64,000 bases of DNA from Pipra filicauda (GCF_003945595.2 NW_024104520.1:2451501-2515500); one strand, 5' to 3'. Positions 37,889 to 49,396 are shown, counted from the stretch's first letter. Notes: generated by a model not told the origin, from the sequence alone. A program made the numbers and translations.

Positions 37889-37935
37889 CACAGAATCACA
37901 GAATATACCGAATTGGAAGGGACTCACAAAGTTAA
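37889..37935 (-). mobile_element. very short CR1 3' end, inverted
   Basis: CACAGAATCACAGAATATAC followed by CGAATTGGAAGGGACTCACA is the reverse complement of the last 45 or so bases of a CR1. It closely resembles the start of the copy at 30267. It is an extremely 5'-truncated insertion. Confidence 0.75.
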
Positions 37936-39580
37936 GATGGCTAGGTAGGCATACAAAATTTGTCTCCCTGATAAAACTGGAAACACAAATCAACAAAAAT
38001 TTGACAAGTTAACTCTTGACAAGTTGTTACTATACCTATGACATATATGAGTACCAGAAGGTAGTTCTGTGTCAAGTTTAGTTTCTGTGTCACAGGTTTA
38101 GTCCAGTATCCTGTCACTGATACAACCAAAAGTGGATGTTCAGAGAAGGGCGTATAGAAAGGAGGAAGGATGTACAAAGCATCCTTAAGGCTCTTTTCTA
38201 GTTACAAGTTGTTTGAAGCTAAGGAAACACCTGAGGCTCAGGCATACTTTAGGGTTAGAAAACCTCAATCATTCCCTACTCTATGGACATGTCTAATCAG
38301 TGTGACTTTTGGAATCCACAGCAGGCACTTGCCATGAGGTCTTCTGAGACAAGGAGGTAGTGCAACATTGCTGTCACATATTGTACTAGTAAGCAATATT
38401 GCCTTTAGGGGATGATGGATAAGCTAATGAATACGTATAATGGTTCTCATCAAAAGGTAGTCCCCACTATCAAAAAAGAGCACACTACTTTTCTGTTATT
38501 ATTTTTTAACTCATCATGATCATAATTTGGAAATGTAGAGCATTTCCATTAAAATAATTTAAGGTTGTAAACAAAAATTTAGGTGAATATAGAATACTGC
38601 ATTTGCAAAAGCTTATGTTTATATTTATTAATCTTATCTTCTATTCAGCTCATGTTCTATACATTAATTACTTTAGTATGAAAGGTTCAAGGTTCCCTAA
38701 ATTTTTTCACAGTATGCAATAAAAGTTTTGTTTACACCCTGAAATATGATGTTACAATTTATTTTCTCCTATCATTTCCATTAGGTATTGTGCCATTAAC
38801 TTCCTATCAGTCTTTAATCTAAATAGAAGCAAAATATTTGCTTTCAATATGCAATACCAGTAAGTCTGTAACAGCACATTTGTCTTATGGATAACCCCCC
38901 TTTTTTTGCTATTCATTTTAATTTTCTGTGTAAAGTCTAAATTAAATATCTTTTGGGTTCTAATTTTTCTACCCTGCCTAATCTTTAACAAACAGAATAT
39001 ACATGTAAACCAATTTTTTATTTCCATCTTTACAACTTTCTTTTCTCACTTTTATGGAAGGGACTTACAAAAAAGTCCTTCCTAACCATTCCCTCCTCTG
39101 CCATCCCCCAACCCATTCAGGAATAAAAATCACAACTACTATTTTTACTTTTGAATAAGATAAATCTGTGCTGCCTATGCACTCTGTCTTTAATTCAAGT
39201 GTTGTTGTCCTCATCAATTTTTTGGTTTCTCGAGGTTAGCCTTTCAAAATACTAATTTTTGTTACTGATTGGTATTCTATTATTCCTGCAAATTAGTAGG
39301 ATCTGAGTCCAACATTATGTTCTATTATGTGCGTTTTTGCTATATGCTCACTATTTCCATTTGACAGGTTGCTAAATTTTTTAGATGCACCATGTCCATC
39401 ATGTCTTAAGGCATCACATGCATCTCAGGAACAATACTTCTAATTTATGTCTAGTAAATAAAATGTACAGTAAATATGCAAAGTATATGACAAATGGCAA
39501 TTCATCTAGTTTACCAACATATTTTTTAAATAGACTTGTAGTTTAATTTATCTTATTTTAAAATAGTTTTTTGTTAAATT
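37936..39580. other. AT-rich unique DNA, no gene seen
   Basis: No repeat hallmark, no convincing frame and no RNA gene. Confidence 0.4.
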
Positions 39581-40272
39581 GCAGGGAGGAAGGGTTGTGT
39601 GGCACACTTGATATCTCAAGAGTTGGAAATAGTAATTCACCCAGAGAGTTACAGGGAATGAGAAGGGTGAAACAGGGTCTTGCCTTAGCAGTGAATCTAA
39701 GAACAAATCAGACCTCAGAGCCACAAAGATGGGACACTGAACAAAGGACTACCTGGGCTTTTATACCTTCACAGTCTTAGATGTGCTATAGTCGGGAGTC
39801 ATCAGCTCCTACTGTGCCTCCGAGTGTCCTGGGCACAGGTCACCTTGCCCTTTGTTATGCAAAGGGTCGGCAGTTCATGGCCTCTTGCCTCCGGCCAGAC
39901 GGTGCTCCATGTGCAGCTGCTCACGGAGATCCCTTGTCAAAGGTAATCCCGGCAGGGGGAGACAGTGACCACCAACGCTTGGACCACTGACTGAAGAAAC
40001 CCAGCGACTCACGAGAGAAAGACTGAGCATACCGACTACTTAGCATGAGAAGTGAGAGGATCATTGAACCAGTAGAAGGTAGGACACTAGTTAATAAGAA
40101 AACTAGGCAACTAGTTTGTTTGCTAAAATGTATATAGAGTAAAATTGTGAGAATGGGCATGCTAGCTTTCTGGATTTACCACCTAGCACCCATCTTTGCA
40201 CAAATAAAAAATCAACAAATACCTTGGCTCTGTGTTTGAGATCTGCTTACTGCACACAGGGTGAGGGTGACA
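39581..40272 (+). mobile_element. probable solo LTR, class not assigned
   Basis: The 3' end has LTR structure: a polyadenylation signal (AATAAA at 40203-40208), a GT-rich stretch (CTTGGCTCTGTGTTTGAGAT) and a terminal GGTGACA at 40266-40272. A CTTTTATACC TATA-like box lies near 39758, upstream of a GC-richer block (CTTGCCTCCGGCCAGACGG). Together they give a U3-R-U5 arrangement on the + strand. The 5' boundary is uncertain and may be TGTTAAATT at 39572 or TGTGTGGCAC at 39596. No target-site duplication is clear and no viral genes are attached. Confidence 0.6.
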
Positions 40273-41189
40273 AATCCCTTCTTTAGGGGCAACACACCTA
40301 TCTAATACTCTTCAAGGAACACTGCTATATCATACAGAAACTAGATATGATTCCTTCCACTAGTTGACACCTGACACCATAAATTACCTTATGAAGAAGT
40401 TAGAGTAGATTGTCCATGTCAATTTATTTGTACCATCAGACTTCAATTTTTTTTTTTATGTTCCAAAAATGCTGTCATAACTCATTCCCTGTTACATTAC
40501 TCTGTAAAAAAAAGTCTAAATTTGTGTGTAAATGTCTTGCTAAACGCAGTGTTTCTCTTTGATTTTTAGAGAAAGGCTGTAGATACCTATCATCAGGGAA
40601 GATTTTAAGCTCTCAGTAAGGCACACAAATGTGAGAAATCTGAGTATGAGATAAGTTTGAGGAAGGCACATACACAATAATTCTGAATGATGCACCTAAA
40701 TACTACAGAAAGGCAGCATTTAAAACATATTACAATTGACTAGCTTTGACAGCTCCACGCTACAGAATACTGGCCAGCATCTCTAGGAATAATATATGCC
40801 TTTTTGAAAGATTACATACATTCCTGAAAAGCTGAATCACTGGGGAGAGTTCTTAAATCATAAGGCAAAAGAACTAACTCACTTTTAGTGCCATGTTGTA
40901 ACCTAAAGGAGCTGATGAGACCTACAAATGTACAAAAGAGGCAGTAGTGAATATGAATGGAGTAATTTTACCCCTTTATACAAGGTTACTGAGAACAATA
41001 TTAGGATAGCCATCTGAACAAACACAAGGAGGGAAACTACTGGCTGGATATTAATTTTACAAAAGAGAGCTTCAGAACCTACTGTCAATTTGAAGCTGCA
41101 AATGAGCGAAGGGTTGTGCTGTTGTAAAAATCCGGTATGTTACTATAACAGATAACAAGACTGTGAAGAAATCCTTATGTTCTGTTCAG
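40273..41189. other. unique DNA, no gene seen
   Basis: Nothing recognisable. A 20-base - strand segment at about 40881-40900 lies between a good acceptor and donor but is too short to call. Confidence 0.35.
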
Positions 41190-41430
41190 CATTAGGAAGG
41201 TCTTATTTGAAGTATTGTGCCCCATTTTAGTTAGAAGTTTTGTTTTCTAGTAGTACAGACAGGAAAGGGTTAGAATAGATTGCCTAGAAATGTTATAGAC
41301 TCTCCAGTGGTAGAAGTTTTTAAAAACAAGTCAGGTAAACCTGGATCCTTCCCTGGAGTAGTGGATGAACTGGACAAATTTGCCTAGTGCCTTCCCAGCC
41401 CTATTTTGTATGAATACTATGAATTTTACA
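41190..41430 (+). mobile_element. old, diverged CR1 3' end
   Basis: The order of segments follows the CR1 3' region. TTGAAGTATTGTGCCCCATT comes first, then GATTGCCTAGAAATGTTATA, GACTCTCCAGTGGTAGAAGT and CCTTCCCAGCCCTATTTTGT. The match is degraded, which suggests an ancient insertion. Confidence 0.65.
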
Positions 41431-43835
41431 ATTATGTGAATAAAACATACAGTTCTGCCAGGATGTTGAAATATGGAAGAAAGTACAGAAAAGCTGAAAA
41501 ATTTATTCTCAAAAAACCATGTTTTAGTAAGACATTTGAAAGAGTTTAGGCTTTTTTTCCAAAGAAGTTGAAAAGTATCTTGATTATTTGGTTTAAGATG
41601 AAAAGCACTTACAGAGAAAATGCTGATTCTGAAATCATCCTTAAGGAAGATAAACATAACAAAAAATCACTGTCTAGAAACAAGACATGACTGGAAATAA
41701 CGCCAGTGTTAACCACTGTAACAAACTAGTGAAAGCCCGCAGCAGGATTTGAGGCAAACACCTTTCTGAAAGATGCATTTTGGGGGAGGTTCACTTCAGC
41801 AAAGACACACTGTGTAAGCACAGGTAATGTACTGGTATGCTGGAGGTCAGATTAAATTAGATTACTTAATGATCCCTACCAAATTTATATGGCAGTTAAC
41901 CTATGCAATATTTCTCCTCTGAAATACCTTGGTATCAAAGTTTGATTTTTGGTTTTCTGAAAAATCTATAGCAATATCAACACCTCAAACACTATGCTGC
42001 TTCTAGGAATAGATGAAAAAAAAAGGCTGAAAAATCTTTCCGCCAGATATTTAGTACAGTCTGATAGTTTCTATCTTGTAATGATGGAATATGTCAATCT
42101 TAATTCATAGAGCATAAAAGAACTGTTTGCAATGTATGGAACAATTTTGTTTTGGCAAGAAACAAAAAGTCCATATGCTTGCAAGGTAAAGTATGACATC
42201 TGCCTTGAAATTGCCAATATTTAACAGACTATATTCTAACTTTTATTTTTTTGTCTCACCATGAGCCTCATTATAGGGAAGATGAAATTGGGCCCAGAGG
42301 GGAAAAAAATAAATAAACAAATCACCTGTTATCGGCATTGGTTTCACTAGCATTGCAATTTTTCTATGTTTCCCAGGATCAGGTCCCTACGATTTATGTT
42401 CATCTTCCTGGAAATATCTCTGTAAGTCTAATTAGTCTTTAACTTGGAAAGGACAGCAGGGAAGCTATTCTTTCTGAAAAACATAAAACAAGCTTGCATC
42501 TGTTTTCTCTCAAAACTAGCAGAGCTCTGTGCTTAACAGAAATAAAAATAAGTGATGAATGGCTTAGCCTAAAAAAAGAAAAAGAGCAAAAAACCCCACA
42601 AAATCAATCAACCAACAATCAAAAAAAAAGCCCACAACCCCCTCCATATCAAAGCTATATCCATATGCAATTTTTATACTCTGCATTTTAGGCATAGTCC
42701 AGATTTTTCTTCCCAATTTGTCCATGTGGGCACAATAGGAAACACAGTCTTTCAGAGAGAGAGATGATTTTTAAATGAAAGTTTGTCACAAAACCCCCTC
42801 ATGGATATATTTATTAAGTCAATATTCCTATAGACTCTCAAACCTTCAAAATATTCTGAATACTGTTGATTAAGAATTCAGTGGTCACTTATGGAAAGAA
42901 TGTAATTGTGGTTCAAACTTTGTTAGGTAGTGCAAGAGAAATAGAAACAATGGGCAGAGGAGGAACAGTCATTATGAACTGAAAGAAAATGCATGCATAC
43001 ACAACATTAGATAGAAAAGAGGTTGTATGAATGTTTATGGAATATAATGACTCCTGCTGCATTACATACAGAAAACAGATAGCTAAAGAAATGGGCAGAA
43101 TCTCAAGGGAATAATGAGATACTTTTTGGCTTTGCAGTTTTTAACAAATAAAGGCCCACTACTACCTTCATGACTCACAAATTTAGGTCTGATAAACTGA
43201 GTTTATCTTTCTTTACTGTGTATTATTTTTGATTACAATTTCACTGTTTCTATAGCTCAGGAGAAAACATTACTCTATAAATTTGCCATGATAAATTATT
43301 TACACTAGCATTTCTTTAAAAGCATGCAAACAAGTCCAACGAAATTCAGTACGTGTATTTGATACCTATGTCTCTCTCCATTATCAGGAAACAATCGTTT
43401 CCGTTAATTTAGAAGCAATAAACCCAGAATAAATATTTCACTTTCTCTATAGAGCCTGTTATACTTAAGGCAAGAAAAGGATGCAAGACTGTAACTGACC
43501 AATCTAGCCCTACAAGGGAAAAAGAGGGGAAGAGCAAGGCAGATGAACCTGTGAAGCTCCTGCAACAATACAGGCTGTGTTTGTCCACAGCTGTTACAAG
43601 GAGGCTTATTGTATCTCAGAGCACAGGGTACAGGAGGGTGACCTTTGTTTTTTCTAAACAGCCATCAGCAGTGAATGGACCATCGGGGAGGTGCAAATAT
43701 GTCTCCCAGAGTTCATTAAAATGTCAGTGTTTCTCAGAGTTAGTCAGTTCAGCGTGGGGGATAAGGAGAGAGGGGCATGAGGAGTGACTCAGCTTAATGT
43801 GGAGCATAAAAACCTAACAACTAGCAAAAGTACTT
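41431..43835. other. AT-rich unique DNA, no confident gene
   Basis: It contains a candidate + strand exon (42377-42421), an A/C-rich low-complexity patch at about 42570-42645, and a more GC-balanced unassigned stretch at 43490-43800 that carries a 78-codon frame without recognisable features. Confidence 0.35.
42377..42421 (+). other. candidate 45-base + strand exon
   Basis: TTTTTCTATGTTTCCCAG is followed by 45 bases and TCTgtaagt. All three frames are open (for example DQVPTIYVHLPGNIS in phase 0). The splice sites are good, but the reading frame carries no information at this length. The product is not recognised. Confidence 0.2.
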
Positions 43836-44020
43836 AGAATCATAGCATCAGCTACTTCCAGCCCCCTGCCAGGCCAGGAACACCTTCCAGTAGGTCAGGA
43901 ACACCTTCCAGTACACCAGGTTGCTTAGAGCCCCACCTGGCCTTGAACACTTCTAGGGATGGGACACCCACAATTCCTCTGGTAAACCTGTCCCAGTGTC
44001 TATTTCAAAGACAGTAACAA
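43836..44020 (-). mobile_element. diverged CR1 3' end, inverted, with internal duplication
   Basis: AGAATCATAGCATC, then CAGCCCCCTGCCAGG, ACACCAGGTTGCTTAGAGCC and GGGATGGGACACCCACAATT are the reverse complement of the CR1 3' region. CAGGAACACCTTCCAGTA occurs twice (43875-43892 and 43896-43913), a 21-base tandem duplication inside the copy. Confidence 0.78.
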
Positions 44021-44599
44021 GCTTGAGCTGGCTTCAGACCACATATTTCTTTCTTTGGCAACCTTCAGCACCTGACAGAGACCAGTAATGGGACTCAGGT
44101 TGGTATTGTGACTGAGCTGTGTACTGAAATCGCTATATGTTTTGCTGAGTGTAGTTGTGATTTCAGCATATTTCGTATCACTCTGCTAAATTAGATGTAC
44201 CATGAAACATCAACTGTCTTGAAATAAGTAAATTTGATATTAAACATTACACCCCCTGTGCATGAGTCAGAAAGTTTTGGCTTCACCAATGTTACTGAAC
44301 AAGTTATATTTTCTTTTAAAAAGGAGTCTGCATGCAGTCCCTATGCAGCAGTGGAGGAAGATGTTGGAAAATTCTCTAACTTTGGTACAATAGTGTTTGA
44401 TGCCTACATCTGTGACTAATAGTCTTGTGCCAGCATTGCTTTCTTATTTATCTGTATTATGTACTAGCAGGCATCTTAGTTTTGAGAACAAGGATTATGT
44501 GTCAGAGCAAATAATAAGAGAAGTACATTATGACCTGATCCCATATTTGAGATACTTTCCAGGAGAAAAGATTCATTAGAAGATCCGGAACTATATCCA
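44021..44599. other. unique DNA, no gene seen
   Basis: Nothing recognisable. The following LTR may begin somewhere within the last 150 bases. Confidence 0.3.
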
Positions 44600-44937
44600 A
44601 ATAAGTCCATGAAAATAATTAGGAAATATGCAATCGGACATGTCTATCTCGTATTGGCCTCATTAGCCACCAGCGTCTTTGTAACAAATGTGGATAGAGC
44701 CTTTCCCAAATCTTTGTTCGTGAAGCCTAGCCATGATGATGATGATGATGAATGACAAAGTGATGAATGACAAAGTGAATTCGTTAGTTTAATGAATATA
44801 ACCTGGTCTGTTAGGTTACTGAGTGTGCAAGCTTTATGGAGTTATCCTCTTGCATCCAGTGTGCTGTCAATAAAGTTATATCAGCTTTCTAATCTAGCAA
44901 GCTGGTTGGAGAGTTTATTTCCCGGGTTTTGGTGACA
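44600..44937 (+). mobile_element. ERV LTR, 3' portion, possibly ERVL type
   Basis: It contains TTCGTGAAGCCTAGCCATGA followed by an (ATG)6 run, a duplicated 15-base unit (44747-44776), a polyadenylation signal in GTCAATAAAG near 44870, and a terminal TTTTGGTGACA ending at 44937. This is LTR-like architecture. About 100 bases (44629-44735) are shared with 11054-11155. The 5' end is not resolved. The assignment to ERVL is from recollection of similar bird repeats and is tentative. Confidence 0.6.
44733..44776. repeat. (ATG)6 plus 15-base tandem duplication
   Basis: Six ATG units (44733-44750) run into two exact copies of GATGAATGACAAAGT (44747-44761 and 44762-44776). They lie inside the LTR. 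Confidence 0.9.
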
Positions 44938-45345
44938 CCAAAGACAGCTCTTGGTGTCTCCGGGTATGAGAAGCTGTGTGATGTTGTGACCCTCAGATTA
45001 TTTATTTTAGTTTGTAGTGACACACTTATTTTCCTTTCTCGATACATAAGAGACAATAGCTTTATGGATATGAGGTACTAATGAATATGTAAAATTCAGT
45101 GTTTCATGGAATGGGCGGGCCGCAAGGCACGGCATGGAGGCTTGTGGAGCAAGGGAGGGGACACCTTCTGGGAAAGGTCGGGAGTAAGTGAGGACACCAA
45201 GAGAAGGAAGAAGAGAAGGAAGGACACGTCTCTCAGTGCTGGGCTGCAGCCTGGGGGGCCGAGGACCTGCAGGGTTCCACGGGACAGTGTGCTCACAGAG
45301 CGGGCAAAGACAGAGGTTTGTGTTCATGGTGATGATGCTTAATGT
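44938..45345 (+). mobile_element. possible ERV leader and internal remnant
   Basis: Directly after the LTR end, TGGTGTCTCCGG at 44952-44963 resembles the start of a tRNA-Val-type primer-binding site, although it lies 14 bases beyond the LTR where 0-3 is usual. It is followed by a GC-rich, G-tract-rich stretch (45105-45310) open on both strands (161 codons on the -, 78 on the +). GC-rich leader sequence just 3' of an LTR is common in endogenous retroviruses. I recognise no gag, pol or env motif, so this is inference from position. Confidence 0.35.
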
Positions 45346-46440
45346 TGTGTAGGAATTGGCCAGCAGTAAAGTGTGCTCGTGGTGAAGATATTTGGTAAGG
45401 CTTAGCCTGAAAGTTTGAGTGGCTTCATGTGTCATTCCCATTACATTAATCTCTGACTTTTTAACTAGATATTTATATGTCGATAAATTCATTTACTGGA
45501 ACATTTTACATGTTCCACCAGAGTTAACCTGCAGACAGTTGTATTTCTCTTGGTCCTTCAGTACGCTTCATACCATCAGCCGGTAACTGCTACGCAGCCT
45601 CACTCGTTGCTAGCGGACAATTCGGCAGGACTGACCCCCCCCCACCCCGTTCCCTGTGCAGCCAGACCCTGTGGATGAGACACTCAAACAGCAGCTGCAA
45701 AAAGCTTTGCCAGATGTGGCACAAGATATGGAAGGAGCCATAACGTTTTGAATATATGTGAATAGAGGTCCAAGTGATGGTCTTGCAAAGTTGGTGATTA
45801 TTATGTTTATTTGAACAGTTAAGTAAGAGAACACACAGTCAGTGACAGTCTGGAGCAGTTAATTGAGGATGAGATAAGAAAAGGGTTTAATTTCTGCCTA
45901 GGCATAAGATTACAGGATGTGCATGCCAGCCGTGTTCAGGTGTTACGATTTATAATACTATCTGTCCAATCCCAAGTATTTTCACCCTGTAGCCTTTGCT
46001 CTGGTCCACCCCCAGCTCACTCCCTGGAAATTGGGTCTGGGGGCTTTTCGGGACCACCTCTTCATCACCTTCATCATCTTCAGAGCACAGAGGATACATG
46101 GTCACGCAGTTCTTGACTGTGTTCTGTGGTTCAGGCTAAGATATGAGTGTTCTCTAAACAGCATAGGCCTTGCCTTGACAAAAGACTAAACATTTCTCTG
46201 AGAATTCAGGGATAGAATTGATACGGGGAACAGAGAATGGGGTAAAAGGGTTGAGGAATGTGTAAACTACTTGTGCTAAAAGGTGAGGGAATAAGGGCTG
46301 CTGCTTCTAAAACCTACTTCTACTGCTTAACTACTTATAAAGCTTATAAAATTAGGAAAATAAGAAAAGAACAGATGGATCTTACGGCATCATGGTCATA
46401 ACCCAAAATCTTTGTTACAGCCTAATCATTGTCCATTGCA
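45346..46440 (-). mobile_element. probable inverted LTR debris
   Basis: Read on the - strand there is a promoter-like arrangement. GATTGG (an inverted CCAAT box) is followed about 20 bases later by TATAAAT near 45950. A polyadenylation signal (AATAAA at 45806-45811) lies about 140 bases further on. A segment beginning TGTAACAAAGATTTTGGG at 46419 could be the 5' LTR end. Boundaries are not supported by a target duplication. The 45650-45760 part is GC-richer and has an unassigned short frame. Confidence 0.35.
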
Positions 46441-47384
46441 AAGAAAAAGAAAGCTGCAATGAGGGGATTGAATGTCTGGCTGGATTAGTAAGTTTAAGGG
46501 GAAAAAAATTAAGAGCATTGGTTTAGATGGCTCATTATTGTTCTACCTGAATGGAAGAGAGTGTGTCATCACCTGGATTCCCCTCTTTGCTCAGGTCAGC
46601 TCTCACAGTGAACTAAGAATGAAGGATTTGTCCAGGCAGTAGCAGAACATAGAGAGGGGACTGAGGAGCTTGGCTGGGTTTATGAACATGATTCTGTTTT
46701 CCAGCCACTTTTTAAAAATACCAGGTCTGCCTTCCCAAAGTGCCTAAGGGCAAAGGGAGCCAGAGAGGAGACATGGCAACATGCTATGAAACTGAGATAA
46801 ATTTCTAGGGAGGCCTTGGGCTCCGATCTTTTGTGAACAGGTAATTAATTAGCCTCTACAGTTTGGTAATAATGCCTGCTACAGCCTTACATTTTATGCC
46901 TGGGACACAGAATTACTCCTTCCAGGTGGGAACCCCCACAGCACTGTCATGTGATGGGAGTGCCTGGGTAAGCAGTTTGTAGTATCATTCCCAGGTCCAG
47001 ACAAAAAGCTAGAAGGGGCATTTGGTGCTTCTGGTTATCCTGTCACATACACCTTTTGGCCCTTGGCCCTTAGTTAGTACACCTGTTTGAGGAATAGGAC
47101 CTCCTCCCAGAGAGAAAAATCCCAGTGCCGACGATACCTGGAGTGGAGATGGTTTCTCCCAGTGGCACCATGAACCAGTTCCAAATCAGCCCCTCCAGTG
47201 GTGACAGGGGCGGCAGCAGCCTTCCTGCTCTCCATCTCCCCTGGCCCCAGGCAGGTGCCACTGAAGGCAGGGATGAAGGGGCAGGTCCCTCTGCTAGTTT
47301 TTAATGTTCTGTAAGAAATTATTTTGAGGACATAGTGTGCTCGTTAAGTTGCACTGACAAGGAAAGGAGAATAAACATGCAGTC
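46441..47384. other. GC-richer unassigned block, probable repeat debris
   Basis: It differs in base composition from the surrounding AT-rich DNA, especially 46880-47290. It contains tracts such as GGTGGGAACCCCCACAGC, and no frame has a recognisable domain. Lying between LTR debris and a CR1 end, it may be ERV internal sequence too decayed to identify by eye. Confidence 0.3.
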
Positions 47385-47727
47385 AGATCAGACTGAGGAG
47401 ACACTTATGGTCTACAGCTTCCTTGCAAGGGGAAGCAGAAAGGAAGGCTCTGATCTCTCTGGTGACCAGTGACAGGATCTAAGAGAATGTCATGAAGTTG
47501 TGTAAGGGAGGATTTAGGTTGGAAAAGTTTCTTCACCCAGAGGGTGGTTGGGCGATGGAACAGGCTCCCCAGGAACTGGTCACAGGTCTGACAGAATTCA
47601 AGAAGCATTTGGACCAATGCTTTCAGACACATGCTGTGATTCTCAGGGCTGTCCTGATCAGGACTATGAGTTGAACTGCGATATGCTTTTGGGTCCCTTC
47701 CAACTTGGGATATTCCATGATTTTAAG
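47385..47727 (+). mobile_element. CR1 LINE 3' end
   Basis: It follows the CR1 3' region on the + strand: CTACAGCTTCCTTGCAAGGG, TCTGGTGACCAGTGACAGGA, GGAGGATTTAGGTTGGA, CAGAGGGTGGTTGGGCGATG and GATATTCCATGATTTTAAG at the end. It resembles the 3' part of the copy at 5640-6883. There is no coding portion. Confidence 0.9.
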
Positions 47728-49096
47728 TCAAAATGAGTTTGGAAATTTCAAAGTTTTCCATTTCCTTTTTGAGCTTCAAAGAGATGCTGCAGTGGTGGAG
47801 ACAAGAGCCACTGTTTCTTGGCACTGACAATTTCGTATGAATAGGTTTCCAGCTGCTGCAGCTGAAAACACACTCAGCTTTTTGAAAACACAAGTTCTGA
47901 ATAGCAGTGAGGAGAAAAAAAAGTGTATTTATAATTTTATTATTCTTGCATATTGCATTTAAAGTTACAGTTATGTAGTATGAGAATTATGTAGACAGCA
48001 TAGCAGAGCTGTTCAAATACTGTAAAACTGCATGTTGTGATTTAATTACCATTAATGAGGTACTTAAAAAAAGTGTTATATCTTTCTGTATTGTCCTTAC
48101 TATTATCCTGTCTGTATACATAAATTACATTTTGAATATTTTGCCTGAAATATTGGGGCTGAATTTTAATTTTCATAGTGAAAATAAATATTTGTGGAAT
48201 TCCACAGTGAACTGCCCTTCAGAATACACTAAATATTGCATGAGTTGCATAGACTGTATGCCTTTCAGCTTTTATAATGAAAATTTGTGTAGTACAATTT
48301 TAACAATTTGTAAATGGTCCTCCATAAGAATTACCACCTACTTTGGTTTTGGATTACATCCAAGAAAGACATAAATTCTAGATAAGTAATTTTCAATGAA
48401 AACTGGTTGTTTCAGAACCTTGTGGTGATTTTTTTTTTAGCTAGTGGTAGGTAGCAGCAAAGTTTGTAATTGTTTTTATTGTAATTCTTTCTTTTTTTAA
48501 CTCATTCAGGTGACACTTCTTGATGTGCCTATCTTTGTTTTGCCCTTGCTAGTCAGTCAATACTTTCCTACTGCTGCTGACTCAGATACAAGAGTAGATT
48601 TGATTGATCTTCACTAGGTATTAAATACTAAGACTCAGCAGTTTCTGCATAATTTAGATGTCGGGAAGAAAATGTTACCTACTACATGAACTGTTAGAAC
48701 TAGAATGCTATTGCTGGGAAGTTGGTTTAATACACGATGAAGAACAGAGTCAAGGTTAGCTCTGAAATGTGGGAGGAGACTGACATAAGCCAGGAAACTT
48801 ATGGATTGACTTGACATTGTCATTAATTTTAAGAAAAGTAGTATCCATGTCAATGCAGTAATTGGACGTTGTGTGTAGGCATGGCAAAATGTCAAGATAC
48901 TCAGTGTCAGCAGTTTTTTCAGACCTTGCCTTCCCTTTTTGTTTCAGCCTAGGAAAATCTGTAGCTGTCAACAGTTCAAGTTTAGTTATGGTTATCTGGG
49001 TAACTTTGAACGGGTAAAGCTTGCTTGTTACCTAGAAATAGCTAAGAGTTCTCTAGGAACCTGAACACTGCAGGCAGTAGATAGCAGAGTGAGTGA
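47728..49096. other. AT-rich unique DNA, no gene seen
   Basis: No repeat hallmarks and only short frames. Confidence 0.4.
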
Positions 49097-49396
49097 AGCA
49101 GTAATTTTGCAAGAGGAAGGATCTGCACAGAGAAGCAGTGCCAGTGGTTCAGACAACTCTGCTTCCAGCAGTTTGAGGGGTACCTGTGGGGCTCATATGC
49201 ATCTGGAGCTGAAGGCAGAGAGAGACATAAAAAGGAGCGGATCAAGGACATGCTTACCCTGTTACAGTTCCTGCATATCTTGCCAGAAGAGCTGGGGCTG
49301 GGAATATGGTCCAGGTAGCTGCATCCAGGCAACTGTTCCAGCATAAGATTTCTATCTGGGACCACTCAGAGGCTCAATGCAAGTTTTTATCTCTAA
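49097..49396 (+). pseudogene. SCAN-domain-like remnant
   Basis: In the frame open from 49097 to 49315 the + strand translates to a sequence resembling the SCAN domain, an alpha-helical dimerisation module. SCAN occurs at the N-terminus of many vertebrate zinc-finger proteins and is related to the capsid region of Ty3/gypsy-type gag. Codons 12-28 (49130-49180) read EKQCQWFRQLCFQQFEG, comparable with the family's FRQFxYxExxG. Codons 46-66 include KERIKDMLTLLQFLHILPEE (49232-49291), close to the family pattern KEQIxELLxLEQFLxILPEEL. A stop (TAG, 49316-49318) interrupts it. The same frame then continues LHPGN, where SCAN proteins have HHPEx, and runs to a TAA at 49394-49396. The middle helix is about five residues short. 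No zinc fingers, integrase or LTR flank it. It is probably a decayed gene fragment or gag relic. Confidence 0.55.

Noticed and set aside
37558..37935. 125-codon + strand open frame
   Set aside because: Its 3' end is CR1 sequence and the rest has no recognisable motif or splice context.
45007..45492. 161-codon - strand open frame
   Set aside because: It overlaps the GC-rich ERV-like stretch, is open on the other strand too, and shows proline- and leucine-rich translation without any domain.
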